Shown here: piece after piece, positions 8,854 through 17,884 of the stretch
How the letters are laid out: each line of letters begins with the position of its first letter
Position numbering within the stretch: the first letter of the stretch is position 1
Source of the DNA: Streptomyces virginiae
GTDB lineage: Bacteria > Actinomycetota > Actinomycetes > Streptomycetales > Streptomycetaceae
NCBI RefSeq assembly: GCF_000720455.1
Contig: NZ_JOAK01000014.1
Location: forward strand, 79,456 to 143,455
Direction of reading: 5' to 3'
Length of the DNA: 64,000 nt
Program-made: the position numbers and the translations under genes
Notes under the pieces: model-generated
Told to the model about the DNA's origin: nothing
Databases searched by the model: none
Seen by the model: only the letters and a program-made list of their open reading frames with translations

Positions 8854-9670
8854 ACCGGCGCCCCTCCCGGCTGAACCGGCGCCCCTCCCACCTGAACCGG
8901 CGCCCCTCCCGGCCCACCACGTCCTGATCCTGGGCGGCACCACGGAGGCCCGCCGTCTCGCGGAGGCGCTGGCCCCCGACCCCTCCTGCCACGTGACCAC
9001 GTCGCTGGCGGGCCGGGTCACCTCGCCCGTGCTCCCGCCGGGCGACACCCGGATCGGCGGCTTCGGCGGTGTCGCGGGCCTCGCGGCCTGGATCGTCGCC
9101 CACGACGTCACCCGTGTCGTCGACGCCACCCACCCGTTCGCGGAGCGGATGAGTTTCCACGCAGCCGAGGCGCAGGCGCTCACGGGGGTCCCGCTGGTGG
9201 CGCTGAGGCGCCCCGGCTGGACGCCGGAGCCGGGCGACGACTGGACCTTCGTGGACTCGCTCGACGAGGCGGCCGACCGGCTGCCCGGGCTGGGCTCCCG
9301 CGCGTTCCTGACCACCGGACGGATGGGCCTGCACGCCTTCGCGCGCCTCACCGGCACCTGGTTCCTGGTGCGTTCGGTGGACCCTCCGCAGGCGCCGGTG
9401 CCGCCTCACCTGGAAGTCCTGCTCGCCCGGGGCCCGTTCACCCTGGACGACGAGCGGGAGCTGATCGCCCGGCACCGCATCGACGTCCTGGTGACGAAGG
9501 ACAGCGGCGGTTCGGCCACCGCCCCCAAGCTCGCGGCGGCCCGCGAGGCCGGCATCCCGGTCCTCGTGGTGCGCCGCCCCGCGGTCCCGGAGGGCGTACC
9601 GGAGACGGACTCGGTCGAGGTCGTCCTGGACTGGCTGGGCACGGTCCGCCAGGGCGTGTCCGGAAGGTAG
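8843..9670 (+). CDS. cobK: Precorrin-6A reductase
   Basis: A 275-residue NADPH-dependent reductase of precorrin-6A in corrin synthesis. The Rossmann start HVLILGGTTEARRLAEAL is near residues 26-43, DATHPFAERM near 94-103 and LVTKDSGGSAT near 215-225, all typical of CobK/CbiJ. The start is ATG at 8843, overlapping cobM by 11 bases. The first ~24 residues are an odd threefold AEPAPLP-type repeat ahead of the normal family start, encoded by a 21-bp tandem repeat. The last codons and TAG stop lie in a dispersed palindromic repeat. It ends the cobL-M-K operon. Confidence 0.92.
   Translation: MSAEPAPLPAEPAPLPPEPAPLPAHHVLILGGTTEARRLAEALAPDPSCHVTTSLAGRVTSPVLPPGDTRIGGFGGVAGLAAWIVAHDVTRVVDATHPFAERMSFHAAEAQALTGVPLVALRRPGWTPEPGDDWTFVDSLDEAADRLPGLGSRAFLTTGRMGLHAFARLTGTWFLVRSVDPPQAPVPPHLEVLLARGPFTLDDERELIARHRIDVLVTKDSGGSATAPKLAAAREAGIPVLVVRRPAVPEGVPETDSVEVVLDWLGTVRQGVSGR
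8850..8912 (+). repeat. 21-bp tandem repeat, three copies, at the start of cobK
   Basis: Three head-to-tail 21-bp units begin CTGAACCGGCGCCCCTCCC at 8850, 8871 and 8892, with only the last two bases of the middle unit differing. Being 21 bp long, it keeps frame and encodes a seven-residue Pro/Ala repeat at the CobK N-terminus. The first unit also covers the cobM stop codon. Confidence 0.9.
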
Positions 9671-9727
9671 CGCCGACCGCCCGAAGGGCGGGCGCCGCGG
9701 CGCGGGGGGGGGGACTCTGCGGACACG
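9655..9727. repeat. Dispersed palindromic repeat copy between cobK and cobIJ
   Basis: The left end CGTGTCCGGAAGGTAGCGCC and the right end GGGACTCTGCGGACACG are near inverse copies. Between them lies CCGCCCGAAGGGCGGG, which can fold by itself. The element supplies the TAG stop of cobK (9668-9670). Related copies lie at 11, 24944 and 26378. It resembles short palindromic repeats found at gene ends in Streptomyces and carries no coding capacity. Confidence 0.65.
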
Positions 9728-9804
9728 GCCGAGGGGGCGTCCTGCAGATCGGGCCGGGCCCGGCCCGAGGACGACGGCGTCCGGACGTGCCGTTCCGCCG
9801 GACG

Positions 9805-9843
9805 GGCGAAGGCCCGGTGCGCTCGTCGCACCGGGCCTTCGCC
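9805..9843. terminator. Strong bidirectional terminator between the converging cob operons
   Basis: GGCGAAGGCCCGGTGCG (9805-9821) pairs perfectly with CGCACCGGGCCTTCGCC (9827-9843) around a 5-base loop. It lies 24 bases from the cobIJ stop and serves both the rightward cobL-M-K and leftward cobG-H-IJ operons. The rest of 9728-9866 shows only GC-rich repeat-like sequence and no gene. Confidence 0.85.
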
Positions 9844-9866
9844 GCGTACCGCTCCGCCCCGGCCCG

Positions 9867-11369
9867 TCACGGGTAGCGGCGCGGCGTCCACGTGATCCGC
9901 GAGCCGTCGGCCCGCTCGGTGACCTGCGTCTGCGAGGAGCCGATCAGCAGGATCGTGCGCATGTCGACCTCGGACGGCTCCAGTTCGGCGAGCGTGACGA
10001 TCCGTACCGACTGCCCGGGGCCGCCCACGTCGCGGGCGACGACCACCGGGGTCTGCGGCGAGCGCAGCTCCAGCAGCAGCTCGCGGGCCTGCGCCACCTG
10101 CCAGGTCCGGCTGCGGGAGCCGGGGTTGTAGAGGGCGAGCACCAGGTCGGCCGAGGCGGCGGCGCGCAGCCGCTCCGCGATGACCTCCCACGGCTTGAGC
10201 CGGTCGGACAGCGAGATCGTCGCGTAGTCGTGGCCGAGCGGGGCGCCGGCCGCGGCGGCCGCCGCGTTGGCCGCGGTCACGCCCGGCAGGACCCGTACGG
10301 GCACGTCCTTGTACTCCGCCTGCCCGGCGACCTCCAGGACGGCGGTGGCCATGGCGAAGACGCCCGGGTCGCCGCCGGACACCACGGCCACCCGCTTGCC
10401 GCGGCGGGCGAGGTCGAGGGCGAACTCGGCGCGCTCCGACTCCACCTTGTTGTCGGAGCCGTGCCGGACCTGGCCCGGCTTGACGGGCACCCGGTCCAGG
10501 TACGTCGTGTACCCGACGAGCACCTCGGCGTCCGCGAGGGCGCGCCGGGTCTGCGGGGTGAGCCACAGCGGGCCGGCCGGGCCGGTGCCGACGACGACGA
10601 CCTCGCCGGGGCCGGACGGCACGCTGCCCGGGTTGCCGATCCGGCTGGGCACCACGGCGACGGCGAAGTACGGCACGCTGCCGGGGTCGGTGTCGGCGAG
10701 GACGCCCGTGCGCTCGCCCTCCATCGTGGCGCGCTCGACGTAGCGGGCCTCGGCGAGCCGGCCGCTGTTCTCCATCGCGCCGCGCACGGCGGGGAAGGTC
10801 CGGCCGAGCTTCATCACGACCGCCGAGTCGGTGGCGGCGAGGCGGGCGGTGAGCTCCTCCTCCGGCAGCGTGCCGGGGAGGATGGTCAGGACCTCCTCGC
10901 CCTCCACGAGCGGGGTGCCGAGCCGGGCGGCGGCGGCGCTGACCGAGGTGACTCCGGGGACGACCTCGGTGTCATAGCGGTCCGCGAGCCGCTTGTGCAT
11001 GTGCATGTAGGAGCTGTAGAAGAGCGGGTCGCCCTCCGCGAGCACGGCGACGGTCCGGCCGGCGTCCAGGTGGGCGGCCAGCCGGGCTGCGGCCGACTCG
11101 TAGAACTCCTCCATGGCGCCCTGGTAGCCGCCGGGGTGGTCGGTGGTCTCGGTGGTGACCGGGTAGACCAGCGGCTCCTCGATGTGGCGCTCGCGCAGGT
11201 GTTTCGCGGCGATCGAGCGGGCGATGGAGCGGCCGTGGCGGGCGCTGTGGTAGGCGACGACGTCAGCCTCGCCGATCACCTCGACGGCCCTCAGCGTCAT
11301 CAGGTTCGGGTCGCCGGGGCCGAGCCCGACCCCGTAGAGGCGGCCCTTGGGCTGTGCGTCGGCGCTCAT
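9867..11369 (-). CDS. cobIJ: Fused precorrin-2 C20- / precorrin-3B C17-methyltransferase
   Basis: A 500-residue two-domain SAM methylase. Residues ~8-245 are CobI ([34 protein letters not shown]), which methylates C20 of precorrin-2. Residues ~250-490 are CobJ ([42 protein letters not shown]), which methylates C17 with ring contraction. Fused CobIJ is usual in actinomycetes. The start is ATG at 11369, overlapping the cobH stop by the ATGA motif; the open frame extends further back but is cobH shadow. It is last in the leftward cobG-cobH-cobIJ operon and is followed by a strong terminator. Confidence 0.94.
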   Translation of the reverse strand: MSADAQPKGRLYGVGLGPGDPNLMTLRAVEVIGEADVVAYHSARHGRSIARSIAAKHLRERHIEEPLVYPVTTETTDHPGGYQGAMEEFYESAAARLAAHLDAGRTVAVLAEGDPLFYSSYMHMHKRLADRYDTEVVPGVTSVSAAAARLGTPLVEGEEVLTILPGTLPEEELTARLAATDSAVVMKLGRTFPAVRGAMENSGRLAEARYVERATMEGERTGVLADTDPGSVPYFAVAVVPSRIGNPGSVPSGPGEVVVVGTGPAGPLWLTPQTRRALADAEVLVGYTTYLDRVPVKPGQVRHGSDNKVESERAEFALDLARRGKRVAVVSGGDPGVFAMATAVLEVAGQAEYKDVPVRVLPGVTAANAAAAAAGAPLGHDYATISLSDRLKPWEVIAERLRAAASADLVLALYNPGSRSRTWQVAQARELLLELRSPQTPVVVARDVGGPGQSVRIVTLAELEPSEVDMRTILLIGSSQTQVTERADGSRITWTPRRYP

Positions 11370-12013
11370 TCGGCCACGCTCGCGATGGCGTTGAGGGCGG
11401 CCGCGGCGATGGCGCTGCCGCCGCGGCGGCCGCGTACGACGAGGTGGTCGAGGCCGGAGGGGTGGGCGGCGAGGGCGTCCTTGGACTCGGCGGCGCCGAT
11501 GAAGCCGACGGGCACGCCGATGACGGCGGCGGGGCGCGGGGCGCCCTCCTCGATCATCTCCAGCAGCCGGAACAGCGCGGTCGGGGCGTTGCCGACGGCG
11601 ACCACCGAACCCTCCAACAGGCCGCGGTCGCGCCACACTTCGAGGGCGGCGGCGCTGCGCGTGGTGCCCATCTTCGCGGCCAGGTCCGGGACGGCCGGGT
11701 CGGAGAGCGTGCAGATCACGTCGTTGTCGGCGGGCAGCCGCTTGCGGGTGACGCCGCTGGCGACCATCTGGACGTCGCACAGGATCGGCGCGCCCGCCTC
11801 CAGCGCGGCGCGGGCGCGCAGCACCACCTCGGGGGTGTACCCCAGGTCCTGCGGGAGGTCGGTCATCCCGCAGGCGTGAATCATGCGCACCGCGACCTGG
11901 GCGACCGAGGCGGGCAGCCCGGAGAGGTCCGCCTCGGCGCGGATCGTGGCAAAGGACTGGCGGTAGATCGCGGCGCCGTCCTTCTCGTACTCAAACACGG
12001 TGTACTCGCTCAT
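11366..12013 (-). CDS. cobH: Precorrin-8X methylmutase
   Basis: A 215-residue CobH/CbiC enzyme, which moves the C11 methyl to C12 to make hydrogenobyrinic acid. The family blocks are visible: [15 protein letters not shown] (20-34), [12 protein letters not shown] (42-53, with the catalytic His), [12 protein letters not shown] near 76-87 and [17 protein letters not shown] near 165-181. ATG at 12013 is chosen over the longer frame reaching 12280 because homologues begin about there. The gene lies four bases after cobG and overlaps cobIJ by four bases. Confidence 0.95.
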   Translation of the reverse strand: MSEYTVFEYEKDGAAIYRQSFATIRAEADLSGLPASVAQVAVRMIHACGMTDLPQDLGYTPEVVLRARAALEAGAPILCDVQMVASGVTRKRLPADNDVICTLSDPAVPDLAAKMGTTRSAAALEVWRDRGLLEGSVVAVGNAPTALFRLLEMIEEGAPRPAAVIGVPVGFIGAAESKDALAAHPSGLDHLVVRGRRGGSAIAAAALNAIASVAE

Positions 12014-12017
12014 TTCT

Positions 12018-13280
12018 TCACTGCGTCTTCGGACTCTGGGGTGATGAGGTGTTCTCGCGTGCGGCCGTGAGGGCGGCCGCCAGGTCTGGCCGGTTCGGCA
12101 GGGTGCGCCCGTCCACGGAGAGCCGGTATCCGTCCGCGGTGGCGAGCGCGTCCACCCACTGCGTGCCCCTCGGGTGGCCGCACCGGCGCTCGCAGCCGGA
12201 CCAGTGCACGGGCAGCGGCCCCCGCGCCCGGTCCACCAGGGCGCGCGCGTCGGCGCGTACGTCTGTGACGGACTTGGCACAACCGGGGCGCCCCGTACAG
12301 GCGGTGACGGACAGCCAGGGGCTGTCCGGGGAGACGACGAGCCCGGCGTCGGCCGGCAGGGCCGGGTCCGGTGCGCCCGGCAGGACGACGGTGCGCCACG
12401 GGGTGATGCGCAACCCGTCCCCGCGTTCGGCCACTTGTACGAGGATCCGCCACTGGTCGGTGCTCAGCCGGCCGAACGGGGGCAGCACGCACAGGGGATC
12501 GTGCGGGCCGGGCAGGGGCGGGGCGCAGTACGGCCAGTCCACGGCGGGCACGCGCACCGCGTCGATGCCGGCGGCGGTCAGCCGGGCCGCGAACTCCCCG
12601 TCGTCCAGGGCGTGTCCGGCGGGGAGTTCGGCGACCCGCCAGGCGCGGGTGCCGGCCGCGTCCGCGGCGTCGAGGAAGTGCTCGGCGGCGAGCAGCGCGG
12701 CCCGCGGGGCCTCCCGCGCGGCGACGGCCACCGCGCCGGCGGCGGCCCCGAGGCGCACCAGGGCCCCTTCGCCGGGCCGCCCGAGCACGGTGACGTCGGG
12801 TTCCAGGGCGGCCACGTCCCCGCGCCCGTCGTCGAGGGCGAAGAGGAAGCGGCCGGACAGCGCGGTGACGCGGGTGTTCGCGCACAGCAGCCGGTCCAGT
12901 TCGCGCACCCAGGGCAGGACGTCCTGCGAGGTCGGGGTGGCCACGATGTTGCGTACGCGTTCGTGGGCGGGCGCGGGCAGCAGCCCGGCGGTGTCGAGCA
13001 GCTCCGCGAGGCCGGCGCCGCAGCCGTCGGCGAGGCCGCGCAGCTGGACGTTGCCGCGGGAGGTGAGCTCCAGGTGCCCGTCGCCGAACCGGTCGGCGGC
13101 CGACGCGAGGAGCGAGGCCTGGTGCGCTGTCAGCGCCCCGCCGGGGATCCGGACGCGTGCGAGGTACCCGTCGTCCGCCGCGTGCAGCCGGAGTGCACCG
13201 GGGCAGGCGTCACCGCGGTCCCGTATGACGGGTTCGTCCCGCGGTACGGCGGAGGGGGGCTGGGGCATGGCGGCGAGCAT
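12018..13280 (-). CDS. cobG: Precorrin-3B synthase
   Basis: A 420-residue nitrite/sulfite-reductase-like enzyme that uses oxygen to convert precorrin-3A to precorrin-3B, the marker step of the aerobic cobalamin route. Ferredoxin-like repeats are seen around [14 protein letters not shown] and [14 protein letters not shown]. The Fe4S4/siroheme Cys set lies in [12 protein letters not shown] and [10 protein letters not shown] in the last third. The start is ATG at 13280, ten bases after GGGGAGGGG; GTG at 13319 and ATG at 13268 are also in frame. It is the first gene of the leftward cob operon. No riboswitch is seen on this strand. Confidence 0.9.
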   Translation of the reverse strand: MLAAMPQPPSAVPRDEPVIRDRGDACPGALRLHAADDGYLARVRIPGGALTAHQASLLASAADRFGDGHLELTSRGNVQLRGLADGCGAGLAELLDTAGLLPAPAHERVRNIVATPTSQDVLPWVRELDRLLCANTRVTALSGRFLFALDDGRGDVAALEPDVTVLGRPGEGALVRLGAAAGAVAVAAREAPRAALLAAEHFLDAADAAGTRAWRVAELPAGHALDDGEFAARLTAAGIDAVRVPAVDWPYCAPPLPGPHDPLCVLPPFGRLSTDQWRILVQVAERGDGLRITPWRTVVLPGAPDPALPADAGLVVSPDSPWLSVTACTGRPGCAKSVTDVRADARALVDRARGPLPVHWSGCERRCGHPRGTQWVDALATADGYRLSVDGRTLPNRPDLAAALTAARENTSSPQSPKTQ

Positions 13281-13365
13281 ACCCACGATTCCCCTCCCCG
13301 GAACTGTGTCCACCGCCACCCTCCGTCACCCGCCGCACTCCCAGCGCCATCCCGGCCCCGCCGCA

Positions 13366-13520
13366 CACTTCCAGCCCCGCCGGCGTTTGAGGCGCGGAGC
13401 CCGCAGGCAGAGCCCGCGCACTTCCCTGCCCGCGCGGAGCCCGGAGGCAGAGCCCGCGCGCACTTCCAGCCCCGCCGGCGTTTGAGGCGCGGGGGTCCGG
13501 GGGCAGAGCCCCCGCAGCGG
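13366..13520. repeat. Degenerate cluster of Streptomyces intergenic repeats
   Basis: CACTTCCAGCCCCGCCGGCG followed by TTTGAGGCGCGG occurs at 13366-13397 and again at 13461-13492, with decayed copies of GCGGAGCCCGCAGGCAGAGC between and GGGGTCCGGGGGCAGAGCCC after. Versions of the same motif appear near 37692 and inverted near 63790. The interval 13281-13640 holds no gene, only these repeats and low-complexity Pro-like codons. Confidence 0.7.
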
Positions 13521-13654
13521 CGCCGCACCGGTACACCGCAGCCGCTCCAGCCGGCGGAGCCCACCGCACCCGACACGACCACCCCGCCCCAGCCGGCGGG
13601 GCCACCGGCCACCCCCACTCCCGACCACCGCAAACGCCACCTAGGATGACCACC

Positions 13655-13790
13655 GGCGGCCCGCACGGTCCGCCGTCGCCGAGGACGGCGACATGGGAGG
13701 AAGCCCGGTGCGAATCCGGCGCGGTCCCGCCACTGTGAACCCGGCAGAGCCACACGGCCGGGTGAGTCAGGAACTCCCGCTGTCCTCACT
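13655..13790 (+). promoter_or_regulatory. Cobalamin (B12) riboswitch controlling cobN
   Basis: The conserved core is readable: GGAAGCCCGGTGCGAATCCG (13698-13717), GCGGTCCCGCCACTGTGA (13721-13738) and GAGTCAGGAACTC (13764-13776, B12-box region), preceded by a GC hairpin at ~13670-13691. TAGGAT at 13642-13647 could be the -10 element. When adenosylcobalamin is bound it should reduce cobN expression. Exact ends are estimated. Confidence 0.93.
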
Positions 13791-13829
13791 GCCCGGGGCG
13801 CGGAAACCCCGAGGAAGGCCTGCCGCCGC

Positions 13830-16800
13830 ATGATCCTGCTGCTGTCGACGTCCGACACCGATCTGCTCAGCGCTCGCGCAGCGAACACGGCGGACGCCCC
13901 CGTCCCGTACCGGTTCGCGAACCCCTCCCGCCTTCCCCTCGACGACCTCCCCGGCCTCCTCGACGGGGCCGACCTGGTCGTCGTACGCCTCCTCGGCGGC
14001 CTGCGCGCCTGGCAGGACGGCCTGGACCTGCTGCTGGCCCCCGGCCAGACCCGCCCGGTCGTGGTCCTGACCGGCGAACAGGCCCCGGACGCCCAGCTGA
14101 TGGAGGCCTCCACGGTCCCGATCGGCATCGCGGCCGAGGCGCACGCCTACCTCGCGCACGGCGGCCCGGCCAACCTCGGGCAGCTGGCCCGGTTCCTCTC
14201 CGACACCGTCCTGCTCACCGGTCACGGCTTCGAGCCGCCCGCCGCCGCCCCCACCTGGGGCCCCCTGGAGCGCACCGCGCAGCGCACCGACGGCCCCGAG
14301 GTGGCCGTGCTCTACTACCGCGCCCACCAGATGAGCGGCAACACCGGCTTCGTGCACACCCTCTGCGAGGCCATCGAGGCCCACGGCGCCCGGCCGGTCC
14401 CCCTCTACGTCTCCTCCCTGCGCAGCCCGGAGCCGGGGCTCGTCGAAGCCCTGGGGTCCGCGGACGCGGTCGTCACCACCGTCCTCGCGGCCGGCGGCAC
14501 CAAGCCCGCCACCGCCTCCGCGGGCGGGGACGACGAGTCCTGGGACGCGGGCGCGCTCGCCGCGCTCGGCGTGCCGATCCTCCAGGCCCTGTGCCTGACC
14601 GGCTCCCGCGCCGCCTGGGAGGAGAACGACGAGGGCCTCTCGCCGCTGGACGCCGCGACCCAGGTCGCCGTGCCCGAGTTCGACGGCCGCCTGATCACCG
14701 TCCCGTTCTCCTTCAAGGAGTTCGACGAGGACGGCCTGCCCGCCTACGTGGCCGACCCCGAGCGGGCCGCCCGGGTCGCGGGCATCGCCGTACGCCACGC
14801 CCGGCTGCGGCACATCGAGCGCCGCGACAAGAAGATCGCCCTCGTCCTCTCGGCGTACCCGACCAAGCACTCCCGCATCGGCAACGCGGTCGGCCTGGAC
14901 ACCCCGGCCAGCGCGGTGGAGCTGCTGCGCACCCTGATCGCCGAGGGCTACGACTTCGGCCCGGTCCCCGAGATCCCCGGTCTGGTCTCGGGCGACGGCG
15001 ACGAGCTGATCCGCGCCCTGATCGAGGCCGGCGGCCACGACCAGGACTGGCTCACCGAGGAGCAGCTGGCCCGCAACCCGGTCCGCATCCCCGCCGCCGA
15101 CTACAGGCGCTGGTTCGCCGAGCTCCCGGCCGAGCTGCGGGAGAGCGTCGAGGAGCACTGGGGCGAGGCCCCGGGCAACATGTTCGTGGACCGCTCCGCG
15201 AACCCCGAGGGCGACATCGTCCTGGCCGCCCTGCGCCGCGGGAACCTCCTCATCCTCATCCAGCCGCCGCGCGGCTTCGGCGAGAACCCGATCGCGATCT
15301 ACCACGACCCCGACCTGCCGCCGTCGCACCACTACCTGGCCGCGTACCGGTGGATCCAGGCGCGCGCGGAGGACGGCGGCTTCGGCGCCGACGCGATGAT
15401 CCACCTGGGCAAGCACGGCAACCTGGAGTGGCTGCCCGGCAAGAACGCGGGCCTGTCCGCGGCCTGCGCCCCGGACGCCGCCCTCGGCGACCTGCCCCTC
15501 GTCTACCCGTTCCTGGTCAACGACCCGGGCGAGGGCACCCAGGCCAAGCGCCGCGTGCACGCCACCCTGGTCGACCACCTGGTGCCGCCGATGGCGCGCG
15601 CGGAGTCGTACGGCGACATCGCGCGGCTGGAGCAGCACCTGGACGAGTACGCCCAGATCTCCGCGATGGACCCGGCGAAGCTGCCGGCCATCCGCGCGCA
15701 GATCTGGACGCTGATCCAGGCGGCGAAGCTCGACCACGACCTGGGTCTGCAGGAGCGTCCGGACGACGACGGCTTCGACGACTTCCTGCTGCACGTCGAC
15801 GGCTGGCTGTGCGAGGTCAAGGACGCCCAGATCCGCGACGGCCTGCACGTGCTGGGCGGCGCGCCGACGGGTGAGGCCCGGGTCAACCTGGTCCTCGCCA
15901 TCCTGCGCGCCCGGCAGATCTGGGGCGGCACCGCGGCCCTTCCGGGTCTGCGCGAGGCGCTCGGCCTGGACGAGTCCGCGGCCACCCGTACCTCGGCGGA
16001 CGCCGTCGAGGAGACGGCCCGCGCCCTGGTGCAGGCGATGGAGGACGCGCACTGGGACCCCGCAGCGGTCTCCGCGGTCGCCGCGGACCATTCCGCGGAG
16101 GTGGCGGCGGTCCTGACGTTCGCCGCGAACGAGGTCGTGCCCCGGCTCGCGGGCACCACGGACGAGATCGCCCACGTGGTCGCGGCCCTGGACGGCCGGT
16201 TCGTCCCGGCCGGCCCCTCGGGCTCGCCGCTGCGCGGCCTGGTCAACGTCCTGCCGACGGGCCGCAACTTCTACTCGGTCGACCCCAAGGCCGTTCCGTC
16301 CCGGCTCGCGTGGGAGACGGGCCAGGCCCTGGCCGACTCCCTGCTGACGCGCTACCGCACCGACAACGGCGAGTGGCCGGCCTCGGTCGGCCTGTCCCTG
16401 TGGGGCACGAGCGCGATGCGCACGGCGGGCGACGACGTCGCCGAGGCCCTCGCGCTGCTCGGCGTCCGACCGGTCTGGGACGAGGCCTCGCGCCGTGTGA
16501 CCGGGCTGGAGCCGATCCCGCTCGTGGAGCTGGGCCGGCCGCGCATCGACGTGACGCTGCGCATCTCGGGCTTCTTCCGCGACGCGTTCCCGCACGTGAT
16601 CGGCCTGCTGGACGACGCGGTGCGGCTCGCGGCCTCGCTGGACGAGCCGGAGTCCGAGAACTACGTCCGCGCGCACGCCCAGGCGGACCTGGCCCTGCAC
16701 GGTGACGAGCGCCGCGCGACGACCCGTATCTTCGGATCGCGCCCGGGTACGTACGGGGCGGGCATCCTGCAGCTGATCGACTCCCGCGACTGGCGCACGG

Positions 16801-17447
16801 ACGCCGACCTGGCGGAGGTCTACACGGTGTGGGGCGGCTACGCCTACGGCCGCGGCCTCGAAGGACGCCCCGCCCGGGACGAGATGGAGACGGCCTACAA
16901 GCGGATCACGGTCGCGGCGAAGAACACCGACACGCGCGAGCACGACATCGCGGACTCGGACGACTACTTCCAGTACCACGGCGGCATGGTGGCCACGGTC
17001 CGCGCGCTGCGCGGCACGGCCCCGGAGGCGTACATCGGCGACTCCACCCGCCCGGAGACGGTCAAGACCCGCACCCTGGTCGAGGAGACCAGCCGCGTCT
17101 TCCGCGCCCGCGTCGTGAACCCGAAGTGGATCGAGGCGATGCGCCGCCACGGCTACAAGGGCGCCTTCGAGCTGGCGGCCACGGTGGACTACCTCTTCGG
17201 CTACGACGCCACGACGGGCGTGGTCGCGGACTGGATGTACGACAAGCTGACCGAGACGTACGTCCTGGACCCGGTCAACCGCGCCTTCCTGGAGGAGGCC
17301 AACCCGTGGGCCCTGCACGGCATCGCGGAACGCCTCCTCGAAGCCGAGTCGCGCGGCATGTGGGAGAAGCCGGACGCGCAGATCCTCGAAGCGCTGCGCC
17401 AGGTGTACCTGGACACCGAGGGCAACCTGGAGGGTGAGGCGGAGTAG
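13830..17447 (+). CDS. cobN: Cobaltochelatase, CobN subunit
   Basis: A 1205-residue large subunit of the aerobic ATP-dependent cobaltochelatase that inserts cobalt into hydrogenobyrinic acid a,c-diamide. Typical CobN/Mg-chelatase H segments include YPTKHSRIGNAVGLDTPAS (~349-367), QPPRGFGENPIAIYHDPDLP (~482-501), HLGKHGNLEWLPGKNAGLS (~527-545) and, near the end, NPKWIEAMRRHGYKGAFELA. The length is normal for actinomycetes. ATG at 13830 follows GAGGAAGG. It lies behind a B12 riboswitch and before a perfect terminator, so it is a monocistronic unit. The partner subunits are not in this window. Confidence 0.97.
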   Translation: MILLLSTSDTDLLSARAANTADAPVPYRFANPSRLPLDDLPGLLDGADLVVVRLLGGLRAWQDGLDLLLAPGQTRPVVVLTGEQAPDAQLMEASTVPIGIAAEAHAYLAHGGPANLGQLARFLSDTVLLTGHGFEPPAAAPTWGPLERTAQRTDGPEVAVLYYRAHQMSGNTGFVHTLCEAIEAHGARPVPLYVSSLRSPEPGLVEALGSADAVVTTVLAAGGTKPATASAGGDDESWDAGALAALGVPILQALCLTGSRAAWEENDEGLSPLDAATQVAVPEFDGRLITVPFSFKEFDEDGLPAYVADPERAARVAGIAVRHARLRHIERRDKKIALVLSAYPTKHSRIGNAVGLDTPASAVELLRTLIAEGYDFGPVPEIPGLVSGDGDELIRALIEAGGHDQDWLTEEQLARNPVRIPAADYRRWFAELPAELRESVEEHWGEAPGNMFVDRSANPEGDIVLAALRRGNLLILIQPPRGFGENPIAIYHDPDLPPSHHYLAAYRWIQARAEDGGFGADAMIHLGKHGNLEWLPGKNAGLSAACAPDAALGDLPLVYPFLVNDPGEGTQAKRRVHATLVDHLVPPMARAESYGDIARLEQHLDEYAQISAMDPAKLPAIRAQIWTLIQAAKLDHDLGLQERPDDDGFDDFLLHVDGWLCEVKDAQIRDGLHVLGGAPTGEARVNLVLAILRARQIWGGTAALPGLREALGLDESAATRTSADAVEETARALVQAMEDAHWDPAAVSAVAADHSAEVAAVLTFAANEVVPRLAGTTDEIAHVVAALDGRFVPAGPSGSPLRGLVNVLPTGRNFYSVDPKAVPSRLAWETGQALADSLLTRYRTDNGEWPASVGLSLWGTSAMRTAGDDVAEALALLGVRPVWDEASRRVTGLEPIPLVELGRPRIDVTLRISGFFRDAFPHVIGLLDDAVRLAASLDEPESENYVRAHAQADLALHGDERRATTRIFGSRPGTYGAGILQLIDSRDWRTDADLAEVYTVWGGYAYGRGLEGRPARDEMETAYKRITVAAKNTDTREHDIADSDDYFQYHGGMVATVRALRGTAPEAYIGDSTRPETVKTRTLVEETSRVFRARVVNPKWIEAMRRHGYKGAFELAATVDYLFGYDATTGVVADWMYDKLTETYVLDPVNRAFLEEANPWALHGIAERLLEAESRGMWEKPDAQILEALRQVYLDTEGNLEGEAE

Positions 17448-17473
17448 GTCCGCCGCTCGCCGGCCGCACGACG

Positions 17474-17517
17474 AAGGCCGTCCTCCTCACCCGTCAGCGG
17501 GTGGGGAGGACGGCCTT
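17474..17517 (+). terminator. Perfect hairpin terminator after cobN
   Basis: AAGGCCGTCCTCCTCACCC pairs without mismatch with GGGTGGGGAGGACGGCCTT (allowing one G-T pair) around GTCAGC, 26 bases after the cobN stop. It also faces the end of the small gene on the opposite strand (stop at 17564). Confidence 0.85.
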
Positions 17518-17563
17518 CTCGCCGTCGGACCCGCGTACCCCGAGTACGCGCACCGCCGGCCGG

Positions 17564-17785
17564 CTACACCCTGACGGTCTGGTTCAGCGCGACGAGGGCC
17601 TGCGCCCAGCGCACGTACTTCAGCTGCCCGAAATCGGCGACGGTCTTGACGCCGAACGCCTCGTGGAGCAGTTCGCCGTCCTTCTCGCTGACGCCCTTGA
17701 GCGCGGCCACGGGCGCTGCCAGCACATCGGCCAGCGGCTTGTCGGCCCACGCCTTGTCGAGCACCTTGTCCAGATCGATCGCCAT
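17564..17785 (-). CDS. Small helix-hairpin-helix-like protein, function unknown
   Basis: Encodes 73 residues. I recognise no named family. The second half, LKGVSEKDGELLHEAF and GVKTVADFG, has the spacing of a helix-hairpin-helix fold as in small DNA- or protein-binding domains, followed by LKYVRWAQALVAL. The protein is soluble and has no signal peptide. The start is ATG at 17785, six bases after GGAGGG. It ends head-on toward cobN with the perfect terminator between, and begins 100 bases after the Imm49-like gene on the same strand. Nothing ties it to cobalamin. Confidence 0.65.
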   Translation of the reverse strand: MAIDLDKVLDKAWADKPLADVLAAPVAALKGVSEKDGELLHEAFGVKTVADFGQLKYVRWAQALVALNQTVRV

Positions 17786-17884
17786 GAAAGTCCCTCCGGG
17801 AACATCGGCACATCGGCACCTCGTACGCGGGCAAACCTAACTCAATCGGACAATCACCCCGCGCTGCGGCACGCCGCCGGTGTG

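Noticed and set aside
8850..8912. Three equal direct repeats as a possible CRISPR
   Set aside because: The units are contiguous with no spacers and lie inside a coding region.
13767..17318. A 1183-codon frame on the minus strand opposite cobN
   Set aside because: cobN is clearly real with full-length motifs; the opposite frame is repetitive Val/Arg/Gly shadow.
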